A DNA stretch of 64,000 bases from Mycobacterium szulgai. GTDB lineage: Bacteria; Actinomycetota; Actinomycetes; Mycobacteriales; Mycobacteriaceae. The notes beneath the pieces are model-generated. The model saw nothing but the letters and a program-made list of their open reading frames with translations. It was not told the origin of the DNA and did not search any database. A program made the position numbers and the translations under genes. Below, piece by piece: positions 17,212 to 25,853 of this stretch. Location: NCBI RefSeq assembly GCF_002116635.1, contig NZ_LQPW01000125.1, forward strand, positions 1 through 64,000, read 5' to 3'. The number at the start of each line of letters is the position of its first letter. Within the stretch, counting starts at the first letter, position 1.

Positions 17212-17832
17212 CTAGTGAGTGCTCGACGCGGTTGTCCTGCGCGATTCCATCAAACGGTTGCGAGCGATGTGTTCGACCAGAATCGGCACGAAGGTCTGCA
17301 GCGGCGCGTCGACGAATTGCGCAGCGGCCTCTTCACACCACTGCCTGATTTGCGGCCTGAGCTGGGCGGTGCGCTGCTCGTCGCCGTGGCCCTCGTGCCG
17401 GGCCAGGTTATCGGCGACGTCGGCCACCGAGCGCGTGACCAGCGAACGGGCCGCCGCGGCGACCTCGATGTCGGAGCCATTGCGCTCCTGGTCCAGGGCC
17501 AGTTGGGCGCTCTGGTTGTCGGCGTCCGGCGCGATGACGCCCACGGTCAAGTGGTGACCGTCTTTGTCGATGAGGATGACGCTAGCCGGCTCGTCACCGT
17601 CGAAGCCCAGCAATTCGACGGTGTGGCCACCGATCTCGAGCAGTTGCGGACAGTCGTCCCAGCCATTGCGGTGGTAGCCCACCATCAAGATCGGCCCCAG
17701 CTGGTCGGACAGCCGCGCCATCAAGTCGGGCAGCTCGTCGGCCAATCGCCTGGACCGCGGCCACCACGCCCCGTCGATGTGTTCGGACGCGGGTTGAAAG
17801 GGCTTGAGTTGCAACCGAGTTGGGCTATGCAT
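17212..17832 (-). CDS. DUF5994 family protein
   Basis: A 206-residue cytoplasmic protein of the actinobacterial DUF5994 family, recognised by LQLKPF, DGAWWPRSRRLADELP, VGYHRNGWDDCP, LLEIGGHTVELLGF and the LTVGVIAPDAD strand. Function unknown. The C-terminal half (from about residue 120) is a charged helical extension. The ATG at 17832 (MHSPTRLQL) is chosen because the conserved family start follows directly. It converges on the glutamate-synthase-like gene with 5 bp between stops, and is divergent from the RluA gene across 199 bp. Confidence 0.75.
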   Translation of the reverse strand: MHSPTRLQLKPFQPASEHIDGAWWPRSRRLADELPDLMARLSDQLGPILMVGYHRNGWDDCPQLLEIGGHTVELLGFDGDEPASVILIDKDGHHLTVGVIAPDADNQSAQLALDQERNGSDIEVAAAARSLVTRSVADVADNLARHEGHGDEQRTAQLRPQIRQWCEEAAAQFVDAPLQTFVPILVEHIARNRLMESRRTTASSTH

Positions 17833-17906
17833 TGCACCGCCTGTCTGTCGAGCGCCGGTCATTCAACGGTACGATCGTCGTCGCGTGCTCGCGCGCCCAG
17901 TGCACC

Positions 17907-17979
17907 AACACTTGGCACCGTTAGCACGAACACTTGGTTAACTGGCGTTCGGGTAAACCTCCATGTCTTGAACACTTGG
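17907..17979. repeat. three AACACTTGG repeats between divergent genes
   Basis: AACACTTGG occurs at 17907-17915, 17929-17937 and 17971-17979. The starts are 22 and 42 bp apart, near two and four helical turns, so the sites face the same side of the DNA. The flanks add partial symmetry (CACCAA before the first copy, TTGGTGCC in the last). This fits binding sites of a regulator serving the DUF5994 gene, the RluA gene, or both. Inference from spacing only. Confidence 0.45.
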
Positions 17980-18031
17980 TGCCCTCCGACGACGTACGCT
18001 CGCGTGGTCGGATACCGCAGGAGGATTGCAA

Positions 18032-18907
18032 TTGGAGCCCGCAGTGCTCAGCGTTCGCGATGCGCTGGGGCCGGTGCGGGTGCGGTTGCGGGGTGGATCG
18101 GTGCTGACCGAGCTCATTGAAAGATTCGGCACGCCCGCCGGCGCGAAACTGCTCGCCGGGGAAGTGGTCGACGCCCGCGGGGCGGTCGTCGATAGCGCCA
18201 CGCTGCTGGCGCCGGGTTCCTTCGTCTACCTGTACCGGGACCTGCCCGACGAGGTGCCGGTGCCCTTTGACATCCCGCTGCTCTATCAGGATGACGACCT
18301 CGTGGTCGTCGACAAACCGCACTTTCTGGCCACCATGCCGCGCGGCCGCCACGTCGCGCAGACGGCGCTGGTGCGCTTGCGCTGTGCCCTGGGGCTCCCC
18401 GAGCTGAGCCCGGCGCACCGGCTTGACCGCCTGACCGCCGGGGTGCTGCTGTTCACCACTCGACGTGAGTTGCGCGGCCGCTACCAGACGCTGTTCGCGC
18501 AAGGCGCGGTGCGCAAGACCTACCTGGCCCGCGCGGCGGTCGACCCGGCGCTGGTGCTGCCGCGGGTGGTGCGCAGCCGCATCGTCAAACGCCGGGGCAA
18601 CCTGCAGGCGGTCTGCGAGCCGGGTGCGCCCAACGCAGAGACGGTGGTGGAGCTGGTTTCACCCGATGGTCTGTACCGGTTGACGCCCCGCACCGGACGG
18701 ACCCACCAGTTGCGCGTGCAGATGGCCGCACTTGGGCTACCGATATGCGGAGATCCGTTGTATCCCAACGTGGTTGACGTTGTGTCACACGACTTCAGCT
18801 CGCCGCTGCAATTGCTGGCGCGGCGTATCGAGTTCGACGATCCGATCACTGGCTTGCCCCGTGAGTTCATCAGCCGACGCGAATTACAGGAGTCTGGGTA
18901 TGAGTGA
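18032..18907 (+). CDS. RluA-family RNA pseudouridine synthase
   Basis: A 291-residue pseudouridine synthase that isomerises specific uridines in rRNA or tRNA. The catalytic motif HRLDRLTAGVLLF places the conserved Asp at 132; the RTGRTHQLRVQM motif and GDPLYPN near the C-terminus complete the family signature. An N-terminal segment resembles a shortened S4 region. The TTG at 18032 is chosen because AGGAGG at 18019-18024 lies 7 nt upstream; the other TTG at 18026 would abut that site. The last 8 bp overlap the start of atsB. Homologous in order to Rv3300c of M. tuberculosis, from memory. The target base is unknown. Confidence 0.9.
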   Translation: MEPAVLSVRDALGPVRVRLRGGSVLTELIERFGTPAGAKLLAGEVVDARGAVVDSATLLAPGSFVYLYRDLPDEVPVPFDIPLLYQDDDLVVVDKPHFLATMPRGRHVAQTALVRLRCALGLPELSPAHRLDRLTAGVLLFTTRRELRGRYQTLFAQGAVRKTYLARAAVDPALVLPRVVRSRIVKRRGNLQAVCEPGAPNAETVVELVSPDGLYRLTPRTGRTHQLRVQMAALGLPICGDPLYPNVVDVVSHDFSSPLQLLARRIEFDDPITGLPREFISRRELQESGYE

Positions 18908-21797
18908 AGAGAACGCGCTCGTCATCGTCGCGGGTTATCAGGAACTTGATTCGGCTCGGCGCGACTTCGAAAACCTCACCGGCCGGGCCAACGCCAAGAC
19001 CGTGCCGTTGCAGGGCGCGGTGCTGGTGGGCAAGGACGCCGACGGCAACGCCGTCCTGCTCGACACCGGCAACCGGCTTGGCCGCCGCGGCGCGGCCTGG
19101 GGCGCGGGGGCGGGTCTGGCGGTCGGCTTGTTCTCGCCGGCTTTGCTGGCTACGGCGGCGTTCGGGGCGGCCGCCGGAGCCTTGGCGGGCACGTTCGCCA
19201 ACTATCGGATCAAGAGCGGGCTGGCCGACAAGATCGGGCAGGCGATGGCGGCGGGGAGCGCGGTGATCATCGCGATAACCCCGGCGCAGGGCCGACTCGC
19301 GGTAGAACAGACGCTGGCCGGATCGCCGATGAAATCGGTTGCCGAGATGAGTCATTCGACGTTGCGCAGCTTCGGTGCCGCGCTGCAAGAGGCGATGGGC
19401 AAGTTCAACCCGGACCGCACCAAGCTGCCGATACCGCAGCGCACCTTTGGCGGCACCATCGGCCGCACCGCGGCCGATTCGGTGGGCGACTGGACGATCG
19501 TCCCCGGCGCCAACGCGCCCGACGGCGCGCCGAATGTGCTGATCGTGTTGATCGACGACGCCGGCTTCGGTGGCCCGGACACCTTCGGCGGCGCCATTCG
19601 CACCCCGACGCTGTCCCGGGTTGCCCAGAACGGATTGGCCTACAACCGGTTCCATGTCACCGCAGTCTGCTCGCCGACCCGCGCGGCGCTGCTGACCGGA
19701 CGCAACCACCACCGGGTGGGCTTCGGATCGGTCTGTGAGTTCCCGGGACCCTACCCTGGCTATTCGACGGTCAAGCCACGCAGCTGCGCCTCGCTGCCCC
19801 GCATTCTGCGCGACAACGGTTATGTGACAGGGGCTTTCGGTAAGTGGCATCTGACCCCGGACAACGTCCAGGGGGCGGCGGGACCGTTCGACAACTGGCC
19901 GCTGGGTTGGGGATTCGACCACTACTGGGGATTCCCGTCAGGTGCCGCCGGCCAGTATGACCCGATCATCAGCCAGGACAACTCGGTCATCGGCATACCC
20001 GAGGGGCAGGACGGCAAGCTTTACTTCTTCCCCGACGACCTCACCGACAAGGCCGTCGAATGGCTGCACACCGTACGCGCCCAGAACGCCACCAAGCCGT
20101 GGATGATGTACTACTCGACCGGCGCCACCCACGCGCCCCACCACGTCTTCAAGGAATGGGCCGACAAATACCAGGGGCAGTTCGACGAGGGCTGGGATGT
20201 CTACCGGCAGCAGACATTTGAGCGGCAGAAGCAACTCGGCATCATTCCGCCGGATGCCGAGCTGACCGAGCGGCCCGATCTGTTCCCGGCCTGGGACAGC
20301 TTGTCGGCGACGCAGAAGACGCTGTATGCCCGTCAGATGGAGGTGTTCGCCGGATTCTCCGAGAACGCCGACTGGAATGTAGGGCGGCTGCTGGATGCCA
20401 TCGAGGATCTGGGCGAGTTGGACAACACGCTGGTCTTCTACATCTGGGGCGACAACGGCGCCAGCATGGAAGGCACCAACACCGGTTCGTTCAACGAGAT
20501 GACCTTCCTCAACGGTCTGGACCTCGACGCCGACCGGCAACTCGAGCTCATTGAACAGTACGGCGGGATCGAAGCGCTGGGCGACGAGTTCACCGCGCCG
20601 CATTTCGCGAGCGGCTGGGCGCACGCCAACAACACGCCGTTCCAGTGGGGCAAGCAGATGGCCAGCCATCTCGGTGGCACCCGCGATCCGATGGTGGTGG
20701 CCTGGCCGTCGCGGATTCGGCCCGACGGGATACGCGATCAGTTCGCGCACTGTATCGATATCGCGCCAACTGTGTTGGAGGCCATCGGTTTACCCGAGCC
20801 CACCAGTGTGGACGGCTTCGAGCAGGAACCGATGGACGGAACCAGTTTCCTGCACACCTTCGACGGGGCGCACGCCGAAGACCGCCACACCGTGCAGTAC
20901 TTCGAAAACTTCGGCAGCCGCGCCATGTACAAGGACGGCTGGTGGGCGTGCGCCCGGCTGGACAAGGCGCCGTGGGACTTGTCGCCGGAGACCATGCAGC
21001 GGTTCGCGCCCGGCGCCTACGACCCGGACGACGACGTGTGGGAGCTGTACTACCTGCCTGACGATTTCTCCCAGGCGAAGAATTTGGCGGCCGAACATCC
21101 GGACAAGCTCGCCGAACTGCAGCAGCTGTGGTGGGAAGAAGCCGAGCGCAACCGGGTGCTGCCGCTGCTGGGTGGGCTCGCGGTGATGTACGGCGACCTG
21201 CCGCCGCTTCCGACCACCGCGCGGTTCAGCTTCAAGAAGGGCGTACAGAACATCCAGCGCGGCATGGTTCCGCGCATCTTCGGCCGCTCGTACGCGATCG
21301 AGGCACTGCTAAACGTGCCCGACAACGCCGAGGGCGTCATCGTCGCCAATGCCGACTTCATGGGTGGGTTCGCGCTGTGGGTCGACCCGCAGCGGCGTCT
21401 GCACCACACTTATTCCTTCCTCGGTGTCGAGACCTATCGGCAGGTGTCCACCGAGCCCATCCCCACTGGCGACGTGACCGTGCGGATGCAGTTCGACAGC
21501 GAGCAGCCCGTCGTCGGTTCCGGTGGACGGGTGACGTTATGGGCCGGCAATCGGTTGATCGGCGAGGGTGAGTTGCCGCAAACGGTGAGCCTAGCGTTCA
21601 CGTCGTATGCCGGGCTGGACGTCGGGCGCGACAACGGTCTGGTGGTCGACCGCGAGTATGAGGACAAGGCGCCGTATGCGTTCAGCGGCACCGTGCATGA
21701 GGTGATCTTCGACCTCAAACCCGTTTCACCGCAGGCCGAGCAGGCGCTGCATGAGCACGCGTCGGTCCAGGCTGTGGGGCAGGGGGCGGCGGGTTAG
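18900..21797 (+). CDS. atsB: arylsulfatase AtsB
   Basis: A 965-residue sulfatase. Residues 1-150 form a small domain with a glycine/alanine-rich hydrophobic hairpin (about 65-105) that may insert in the membrane. The sulfatase domain starts at about 200: metal-binding IDDAGFGG, then CSPTRAALLTGR with Cys257, the residue converted to formylglycine, and GKWHL. A C-terminal beta domain follows from about 780. It hydrolyses sulfate esters; the natural substrate is unknown. The ATG at 18900 overlaps the RluA gene by 8 bp and gives a length close to the M. tuberculosis protein (970 aa, recalled). Activation needs a formylglycine-generating enzyme encoded elsewhere. Confidence 0.92.
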   Translation: MSEENALVIVAGYQELDSARRDFENLTGRANAKTVPLQGAVLVGKDADGNAVLLDTGNRLGRRGAAWGAGAGLAVGLFSPALLATAAFGAAAGALAGTFANYRIKSGLADKIGQAMAAGSAVIIAITPAQGRLAVEQTLAGSPMKSVAEMSHSTLRSFGAALQEAMGKFNPDRTKLPIPQRTFGGTIGRTAADSVGDWTIVPGANAPDGAPNVLIVLIDDAGFGGPDTFGGAIRTPTLSRVAQNGLAYNRFHVTAVCSPTRAALLTGRNHHRVGFGSVCEFPGPYPGYSTVKPRSCASLPRILRDNGYVTGAFGKWHLTPDNVQGAAGPFDNWPLGWGFDHYWGFPSGAAGQYDPIISQDNSVIGIPEGQDGKLYFFPDDLTDKAVEWLHTVRAQNATKPWMMYYSTGATHAPHHVFKEWADKYQGQFDEGWDVYRQQTFERQKQLGIIPPDAELTERPDLFPAWDSLSATQKTLYARQMEVFAGFSENADWNVGRLLDAIEDLGELDNTLVFYIWGDNGASMEGTNTGSFNEMTFLNGLDLDADRQLELIEQYGGIEALGDEFTAPHFASGWAHANNTPFQWGKQMASHLGGTRDPMVVAWPSRIRPDGIRDQFAHCIDIAPTVLEAIGLPEPTSVDGFEQEPMDGTSFLHTFDGAHAEDRHTVQYFENFGSRAMYKDGWWACARLDKAPWDLSPETMQRFAPGAYDPDDDVWELYYLPDDFSQAKNLAAEHPDKLAELQQLWWEEAERNRVLPLLGGLAVMYGDLPPLPTTARFSFKKGVQNIQRGMVPRIFGRSYAIEALLNVPDNAEGVIVANADFMGGFALWVDPQRRLHHTYSFLGVETYRQVSTEPIPTGDVTVRMQFDSEQPVVGSGGRVTLWAGNRLIGEGELPQTVSLAFTSYAGLDVGRDNGLVVDREYEDKAPYAFSGTVHEVIFDLKPVSPQAEQALHEHASVQAVGQGAAG

Positions 21798-21802
21798 GCG
21801 AG

Positions 21803-22006
21803 TTATTCTGCGGCGTCGTTCAGCTCGGCGAGGCCGTCGCGGATTCCGGTATCGATCTGCTCGGTGAGAGTGGGCCCGCTCTGCGGCACCGGTTCGCAGT
21901 TACAGCTGAGCGTGTTGTACCAGCCGGGCTCGGCGTTGGCCGCAGTGGCTACTCCCACCGCAGCACAGACCGCGATTGCGGCGCTGAACAATACTTTCCT
22001 GATCAT
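21803..22006 (-). CDS. small secreted protein, unknown function
   Basis: A 67-residue protein with a clear signal peptide (MIRKVLFSAAIAVCAAVG, cleavage likely after ANA) and a mature part of about 43 residues. Two Cys in SCNCEP could pair. GGGGAG lies about 7 nt before the ATG. Its stop is 6 bp from that of atsB, which is convergent. No family was recognised. It may be paired with the next upstream secreted gene on the same strand. Confidence 0.7.
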   Translation of the reverse strand: MIRKVLFSAAIAVCAAVGVATAANAEPGWYNTLSCNCEPVPQSGPTLTEQIDTGIRDGLAELNDAAE

Positions 22007-22079
22007 TTATGGCTCCCCGCCTGCATGTAGCAAAAGTTTATGCGGGTGCCGTGATGTATCAGAAGCTTGACATCAACTC

Positions 22080-22397
22080 TTAACCAGAGTGATGCCGGGG
22101 GCAAAAAGCCGCAATACTCAGGCCGACAAAGAACCCGGCGTGGTAGCCGTCGAGGTTGCTGCTGCCTTCCACTTCATTGGCGACGTCGGACTTCTGGCGA
22201 CCGGAGTCGAGTTGGTCGCAGACCTGGTGACCGGCAAGGAGCGCGGCTTGGGGTGACGCGAAGTTGATGCCATGGGCGTGCGCGGCACTGAGGAAGTGGT
22301 CGTCGACCGCGTCGGCATGCGCTGCCGGAGCAGCGATGGCAACGAGGCTGCACAGCGCGGCCCCCAGGAAAGGGCCGGCCGCTTGGGTGATCGCCAT
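22080..22397 (-). CDS. DUF732 secreted protein
   Basis: A 105-residue exported protein. The signal peptide (MAITQAAGPFLGAALCSLVAIAAP) is likely cleaved after AHA; the mature part has the DUF732 pattern: DDHFLSAAHAHGINF, LAGHQVCDQLDSG, then a final Cys, so a disulfide is likely. DUF732 proteins are abundant small secreted proteins of mycobacteria with no known function. GGGAGG sits 8 nt upstream of the ATG. It is divergent from the PstS3-like gene across 243 bp. Confidence 0.85.
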   Translation of the reverse strand: MAITQAAGPFLGAALCSLVAIAAPAAHADAVDDHFLSAAHAHGINFASPQAALLAGHQVCDQLDSGRQKSDVANEVEGSSNLDGYHAGFFVGLSIAAFCPRHHSG

Positions 22398-22640
22398 TGC
22401 TGGAACCTCCCAGGGTACGAGTGCGGACGTAACAGGCTGCTTACCTTTTGATCATTCCAGTTAACGATACGACGAGGAAACCCCTTAGGTGTCCGAACCG
22501 TGTACCGGGCGGAAACTGTGGTTGAAATCGTGAATCCGGCCAGCTGCAGCGATGGCCGGAAGCAATCGGCTACGGGAAGATCTTGTACTGTGCCGCAGGA
22601 ATCCGGCCAGGGTAGCAGTCTGGTCGCTCGAGGGATTCGA

Positions 22641-23753
22641 TTGAAGTTCAAACGAATTGGCCCCGCGCTCGGTGCTCTGGCCGTTGCCACACTGCTGTTG
22701 TCGGCGTGCGGCAGCGACAACAAGCCCACCGCGGCCGCCGCGGCGAGAAAGGCGTCGTCGCCGAATGTCGGGTGCGGGGGCAAGCCGACGCTGACGGCCG
22801 CCGGTTCCACCGCCCAGGACAACGCCATGACCCGCTTCGTCAAGGCTTTCGAACAGGCCTGCCCGGGCCAGTCGCTGAACTACACGGCCAACGGCTCCGG
22901 CGCTGGAATCAGCGAATTCGTGGGTGGACAAACGGATTTCGGCAGCTCCGACTCCCCGTTGAGCAGGGATGAGTACGCCAAAGCCGAGCAGCGGTGCGGC
23001 TCGCCGGTGTGGAATCTGCCGATGGTGTTCGGACCCATCGCGATCGCCTACAACGTCACCGGACTGACTTCGTTGAACCTCGACGGTGCCACCGCGGCCA
23101 AAATCTTCAACGGCGCGATCACCTCCTGGAACGATCCGGCGATCGCGGTGCTCAACCCAGGCGCGAGCTTGCCCGCCGAGCCGATTCATGTGGTGTTCCG
23201 CAGCGACGATTCTGGGACCACGGAGAATTTCCAGAGATATCTGGACACCGCCTCTGGTGACGAGTGGGGTAAGGGTGCGGCAAAGGAGTTCAAGGGCGGC
23301 GTCGGTGAAGGTGCCAACGGCAGCAACGGGGCCGCAGCGGCCGTCAAAGGCGCCGACGGGTCGATCACTTACGTCGAATGGTCCTTCGCCCAAGCACAGC
23401 AGCTCAACGTGGCCAAGGTCATCACCTCGGCGGGGCCGGAACCGGTAGCGCTCGGCACCGACTCGGTGGGGCGCACGATTTCTAGTGCGTGGTTCACCAG
23501 GGAGGGCAACGACCTTGCCCTCGACACCATCTCCTTCTACCGGCCGAACCAGGCTGGCGCCTACCCGATCGTCCTGGCGACCTATGAGATTGTGTGTTCG
23601 AAGTATCCGGACGCGGGTGTCGGTACGGCGGTTAGGGCGTTCCTGCAAAGCACGATGGGCGCTGGTCAGGGCGGTCTTGCGGATAACGGATACGTCGCCG
23701 TACCGGATGCGTTCAGGTCGCGACTAGCGGCCGCGGTGAACGCCATTTCGTGA
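22641..23753 (+). CDS. phosphate-binding lipoprotein, PstS3-like
   Basis: A 370-residue periplasmic phosphate-binding lipoprotein, the same length as M. tuberculosis PstS3. A lipoprotein signal peptide ends at LLSACGS, giving an acylated Cys. Phosphate-loop motifs are intact: AAGSTAQDNAMTRF, NYTANGSGAGISEF, TDFGSSD, VFRSDDSGTTENFQRYL. The TTG at 22641 is chosen because GAGGG lies 6 nt upstream and the signal peptide then starts at once. No pstA, pstB, pstC or phoU gene is next to it, so it must work with a transporter encoded elsewhere or as a stand-alone scavenger. I do not recall a pstS gene here in M. tuberculosis. Confidence 0.9.
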   Translation: MKFKRIGPALGALAVATLLLSACGSDNKPTAAAAARKASSPNVGCGGKPTLTAAGSTAQDNAMTRFVKAFEQACPGQSLNYTANGSGAGISEFVGGQTDFGSSDSPLSRDEYAKAEQRCGSPVWNLPMVFGPIAIAYNVTGLTSLNLDGATAAKIFNGAITSWNDPAIAVLNPGASLPAEPIHVVFRSDDSGTTENFQRYLDTASGDEWGKGAAKEFKGGVGEGANGSNGAAAAVKGADGSITYVEWSFAQAQQLNVAKVITSAGPEPVALGTDSVGRTISSAWFTREGNDLALDTISFYRPNQAGAYPIVLATYEIVCSKYPDAGVGTAVRAFLQSTMGAGQGGLADNGYVAVPDAFRSRLAAAVNAIS

Positions 23754-23834
23754 CGCGCAATGTTTCGACGGTTTTCCCGCCGTTGTCAACGTAATGTTTT
23801 GCAAAATTTCCCAGCGTAGTAAGAGTGTCATGTT

Positions 23835-24986
23835 ATGGAGTTCATAACGCTGCCCCCCGAGGTCAGCTCAGCGCTGATGCACTCGGGGCCCGGCGCGGAA
23901 TCGCTGCTCGAGGCCTCCGTCGCTTGGCAGCGCCTCAGTGCCGATTTGGAAGAAACTGCCAGCAGCTATAACGCCGTGCTTTCTGCGCTGGCCGCAGACT
24001 GGCACGGTCCCTCGCCGCTGGCCATGATCCAGGCAGCCGCTCCCTACCTCATCTGGATGCGGGCCACCGCGCAGCAATGCCAGCAGTTGGCCTCGTCGAC
24101 GCAGTCCGCGGCGGCGGCATTCAGCTCTACCCTGGCGGCGGTCGTTCCTCCCGCGACGGTCGGCGCCAACCGGACGCAGCTGGCCCACTTGCTGGCCACC
24201 AACGGGTTCGGCAAGAACCTCGCGGCCATCGCCGAGACCGAAGCCCAATACCAGAACATGTGGGTGAACAACGCGTCGGCGATGTACCGCTACGAGACCA
24301 CTTCGGCGCAAACGACCGCGTTGTCGTTGTTCGCTTCCCCGCCCTCGATCGCCGATCCGGGTGCGCCGGCAGCTCAGGCCACCGCGGTTTCTGCCGCTGC
24401 GGCGGTGGCCCCGGCCGACGCGATCGCTCCGCCGGTATCTCCCATCGATGCGCTAATGCAGGCGATAGGCGTTACCTTCGACCCCGACCAAGGCTGGTTC
24501 GGATTGGCCAACACCTACGCCAACCAGTTCATATCGTCGGGATTCCCGATCAACCTGCTCAGCTACATGGCGCAGAACACCTCGGCGCAGGCATTGCAGT
24601 CGGTGGCCCCCGACATCGCGGAAGGCCTATCGCAGGGCGAGTCCGCCCTGAGCGAGGCGGCGGCCGGTATTTCCAACGCGGCCGGCGCCTTCGGTGCGCT
24701 AGAACCGGCGGCGGCGGTAGGTGTGGGAGTGTCGCTGGGCAACCTCAGCGCACCGCCCGCAACGCTGGGTGTGCTGACCGCTGCGCACACACCGGTCCAA
24801 CTCGCGTCGGCGGTGTCGCCGCTTCCGGCCGGCGACGCCGGGTTCCCCATGCTTCCGCCGCTGATGCCACCGCCTATCTCGGCTGGCAGCGGTTGGCGCA
24901 AACGCAAGGAGCCGAAGTACGAGGACCTGGCAATGGGACTGGAGCTGAAGGGGACGTTCATGCCCCGCCCACCCGGGGCGGGCTGA
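23835..24986 (+). CDS. PPE family protein, SVP-like with degenerate motif
   Basis: A 383-residue PPE protein. PPE domain at 1-175 (FITLPPEVSSALMHSGPG; turn DWHGPSPLAM in place of the usual WxG loop). The second half is alanine/proline-rich, with LGNLSAPPATLG near 290-305 where PPE-SVP proteins carry GxxSVPxxW, so the signature is degenerate, and a C-terminus of GSGWRKRKEPKYEDL then LELKGTFMPRPPGAG, as often seen in this subfamily. It is probably exported by an ESX system. No PE gene is next to it. It follows the PstS3-like gene by 81 bp on the same strand. Confidence 0.88.
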   Translation: MEFITLPPEVSSALMHSGPGAESLLEASVAWQRLSADLEETASSYNAVLSALAADWHGPSPLAMIQAAAPYLIWMRATAQQCQQLASSTQSAAAAFSSTLAAVVPPATVGANRTQLAHLLATNGFGKNLAAIAETEAQYQNMWVNNASAMYRYETTSAQTTALSLFASPPSIADPGAPAAQATAVSAAAAVAPADAIAPPVSPIDALMQAIGVTFDPDQGWFGLANTYANQFISSGFPINLLSYMAQNTSAQALQSVAPDIAEGLSQGESALSEAAAGISNAAGAFGALEPAAAVGVGVSLGNLSAPPATLGVLTAAHTPVQLASAVSPLPAGDAGFPMLPPLMPPPISAGSGWRKRKEPKYEDLAMGLELKGTFMPRPPGAG

Positions 24987-25028
24987 GCGCGCCTGCTTGA
25001 ACTGCCGTCCCCCGGGTAGTCCCGGGCG

Positions 25029-25801
25029 ATGGAAATCACCGTCACATTCGTGGGCGATGCCACCACGCTGATTGCCGCCGGCGGCCTGACCATCCTGACC
25101 GACCCGAACTTCCTGCATCGTGGGCAGCATGCCTATCTGGGTTATGGGTTGGTGTCCAAACGCCTCCGCGAACCGGCGTTGAGCATTGAGCGGCTGCCGC
25201 CGACTGATGCGATCGTCCTGTCGCACATGCACGGCGATCATTGGGACCGCGTTTCGCAAAAGGGACTCGACCACGACTTGCCCGTCATCGCGGCTTCGGG
25301 GGTGCGCTCGGTCTGTCGACCTGGCAGCAGCACGCGATCAGCAAGGGCGGCGCCACGGTGACCATGACGTCGTTGCCAGGCCGGCACGCGCCGGCGCTGG
25401 CTCACCGGTTGTTGCCGCCGGTTATGGGGACAATGCTCGATTTCGCCGCCGCGGACGGCTCACGGCTACGTCGGGTTTACATCTCCGGCGACACCTTGCT
25501 CGTCGAGGAGCTCAACGAGATTCCCCTGCGTTTCGATGCGATCGATTTCGGCTTGCTGCATCTGGGCGGCACCCGGTTGCCGGCGGGCCGGCGTCTGCCG
25601 TTCGGTCTGACGGTGACGATGGACGGGCGCCAGGGGGCGGGACTGGTCGAGCTGCTGAAGCTGCCGAAGATGATTCCGATTCACTTCGACGACTACGGTG
25701 TCTTCGCATCGCCATTGGCGGACTTCACCGCCGAAATGCAGCGCCGTGGCATGGCCGAACGAGTCGTTCCGCTGGAGCGCGGCGCTTCGGTAACCCTATG
25801 A
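25029..25801 (+). pseudogene. metallo-beta-lactamase-fold hydrolase, frameshifted
   Basis: A UlaG-like MBL-fold gene split into two frames. The first frame (25029-25361) has the N-terminal strands and the metal motif LSHMHGDHWDR, but leaves the family pattern after LPVIAA. The rest of the protein (ALGLSTWQQ, LPGRHAP, VYISGDTLL, LLHLGGT, IPIHFDDYGVF) continues in another frame from about 25295 to 25801. Intact relatives have roughly ten more residues at the join, so a deletion of about 31-32 nt plus a frame change is likely. Either a true pseudogene or an assembly error. It probably once encoded a cytosolic metal-dependent hydrolase. It precedes lpqC by 52 bp. Confidence 0.75.
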
Positions 25802-25853
25802 AAATTCAGAGGTCTGCGACCGGTCGGTCGGGGCGGTCGGTAATTTGGCCGTC

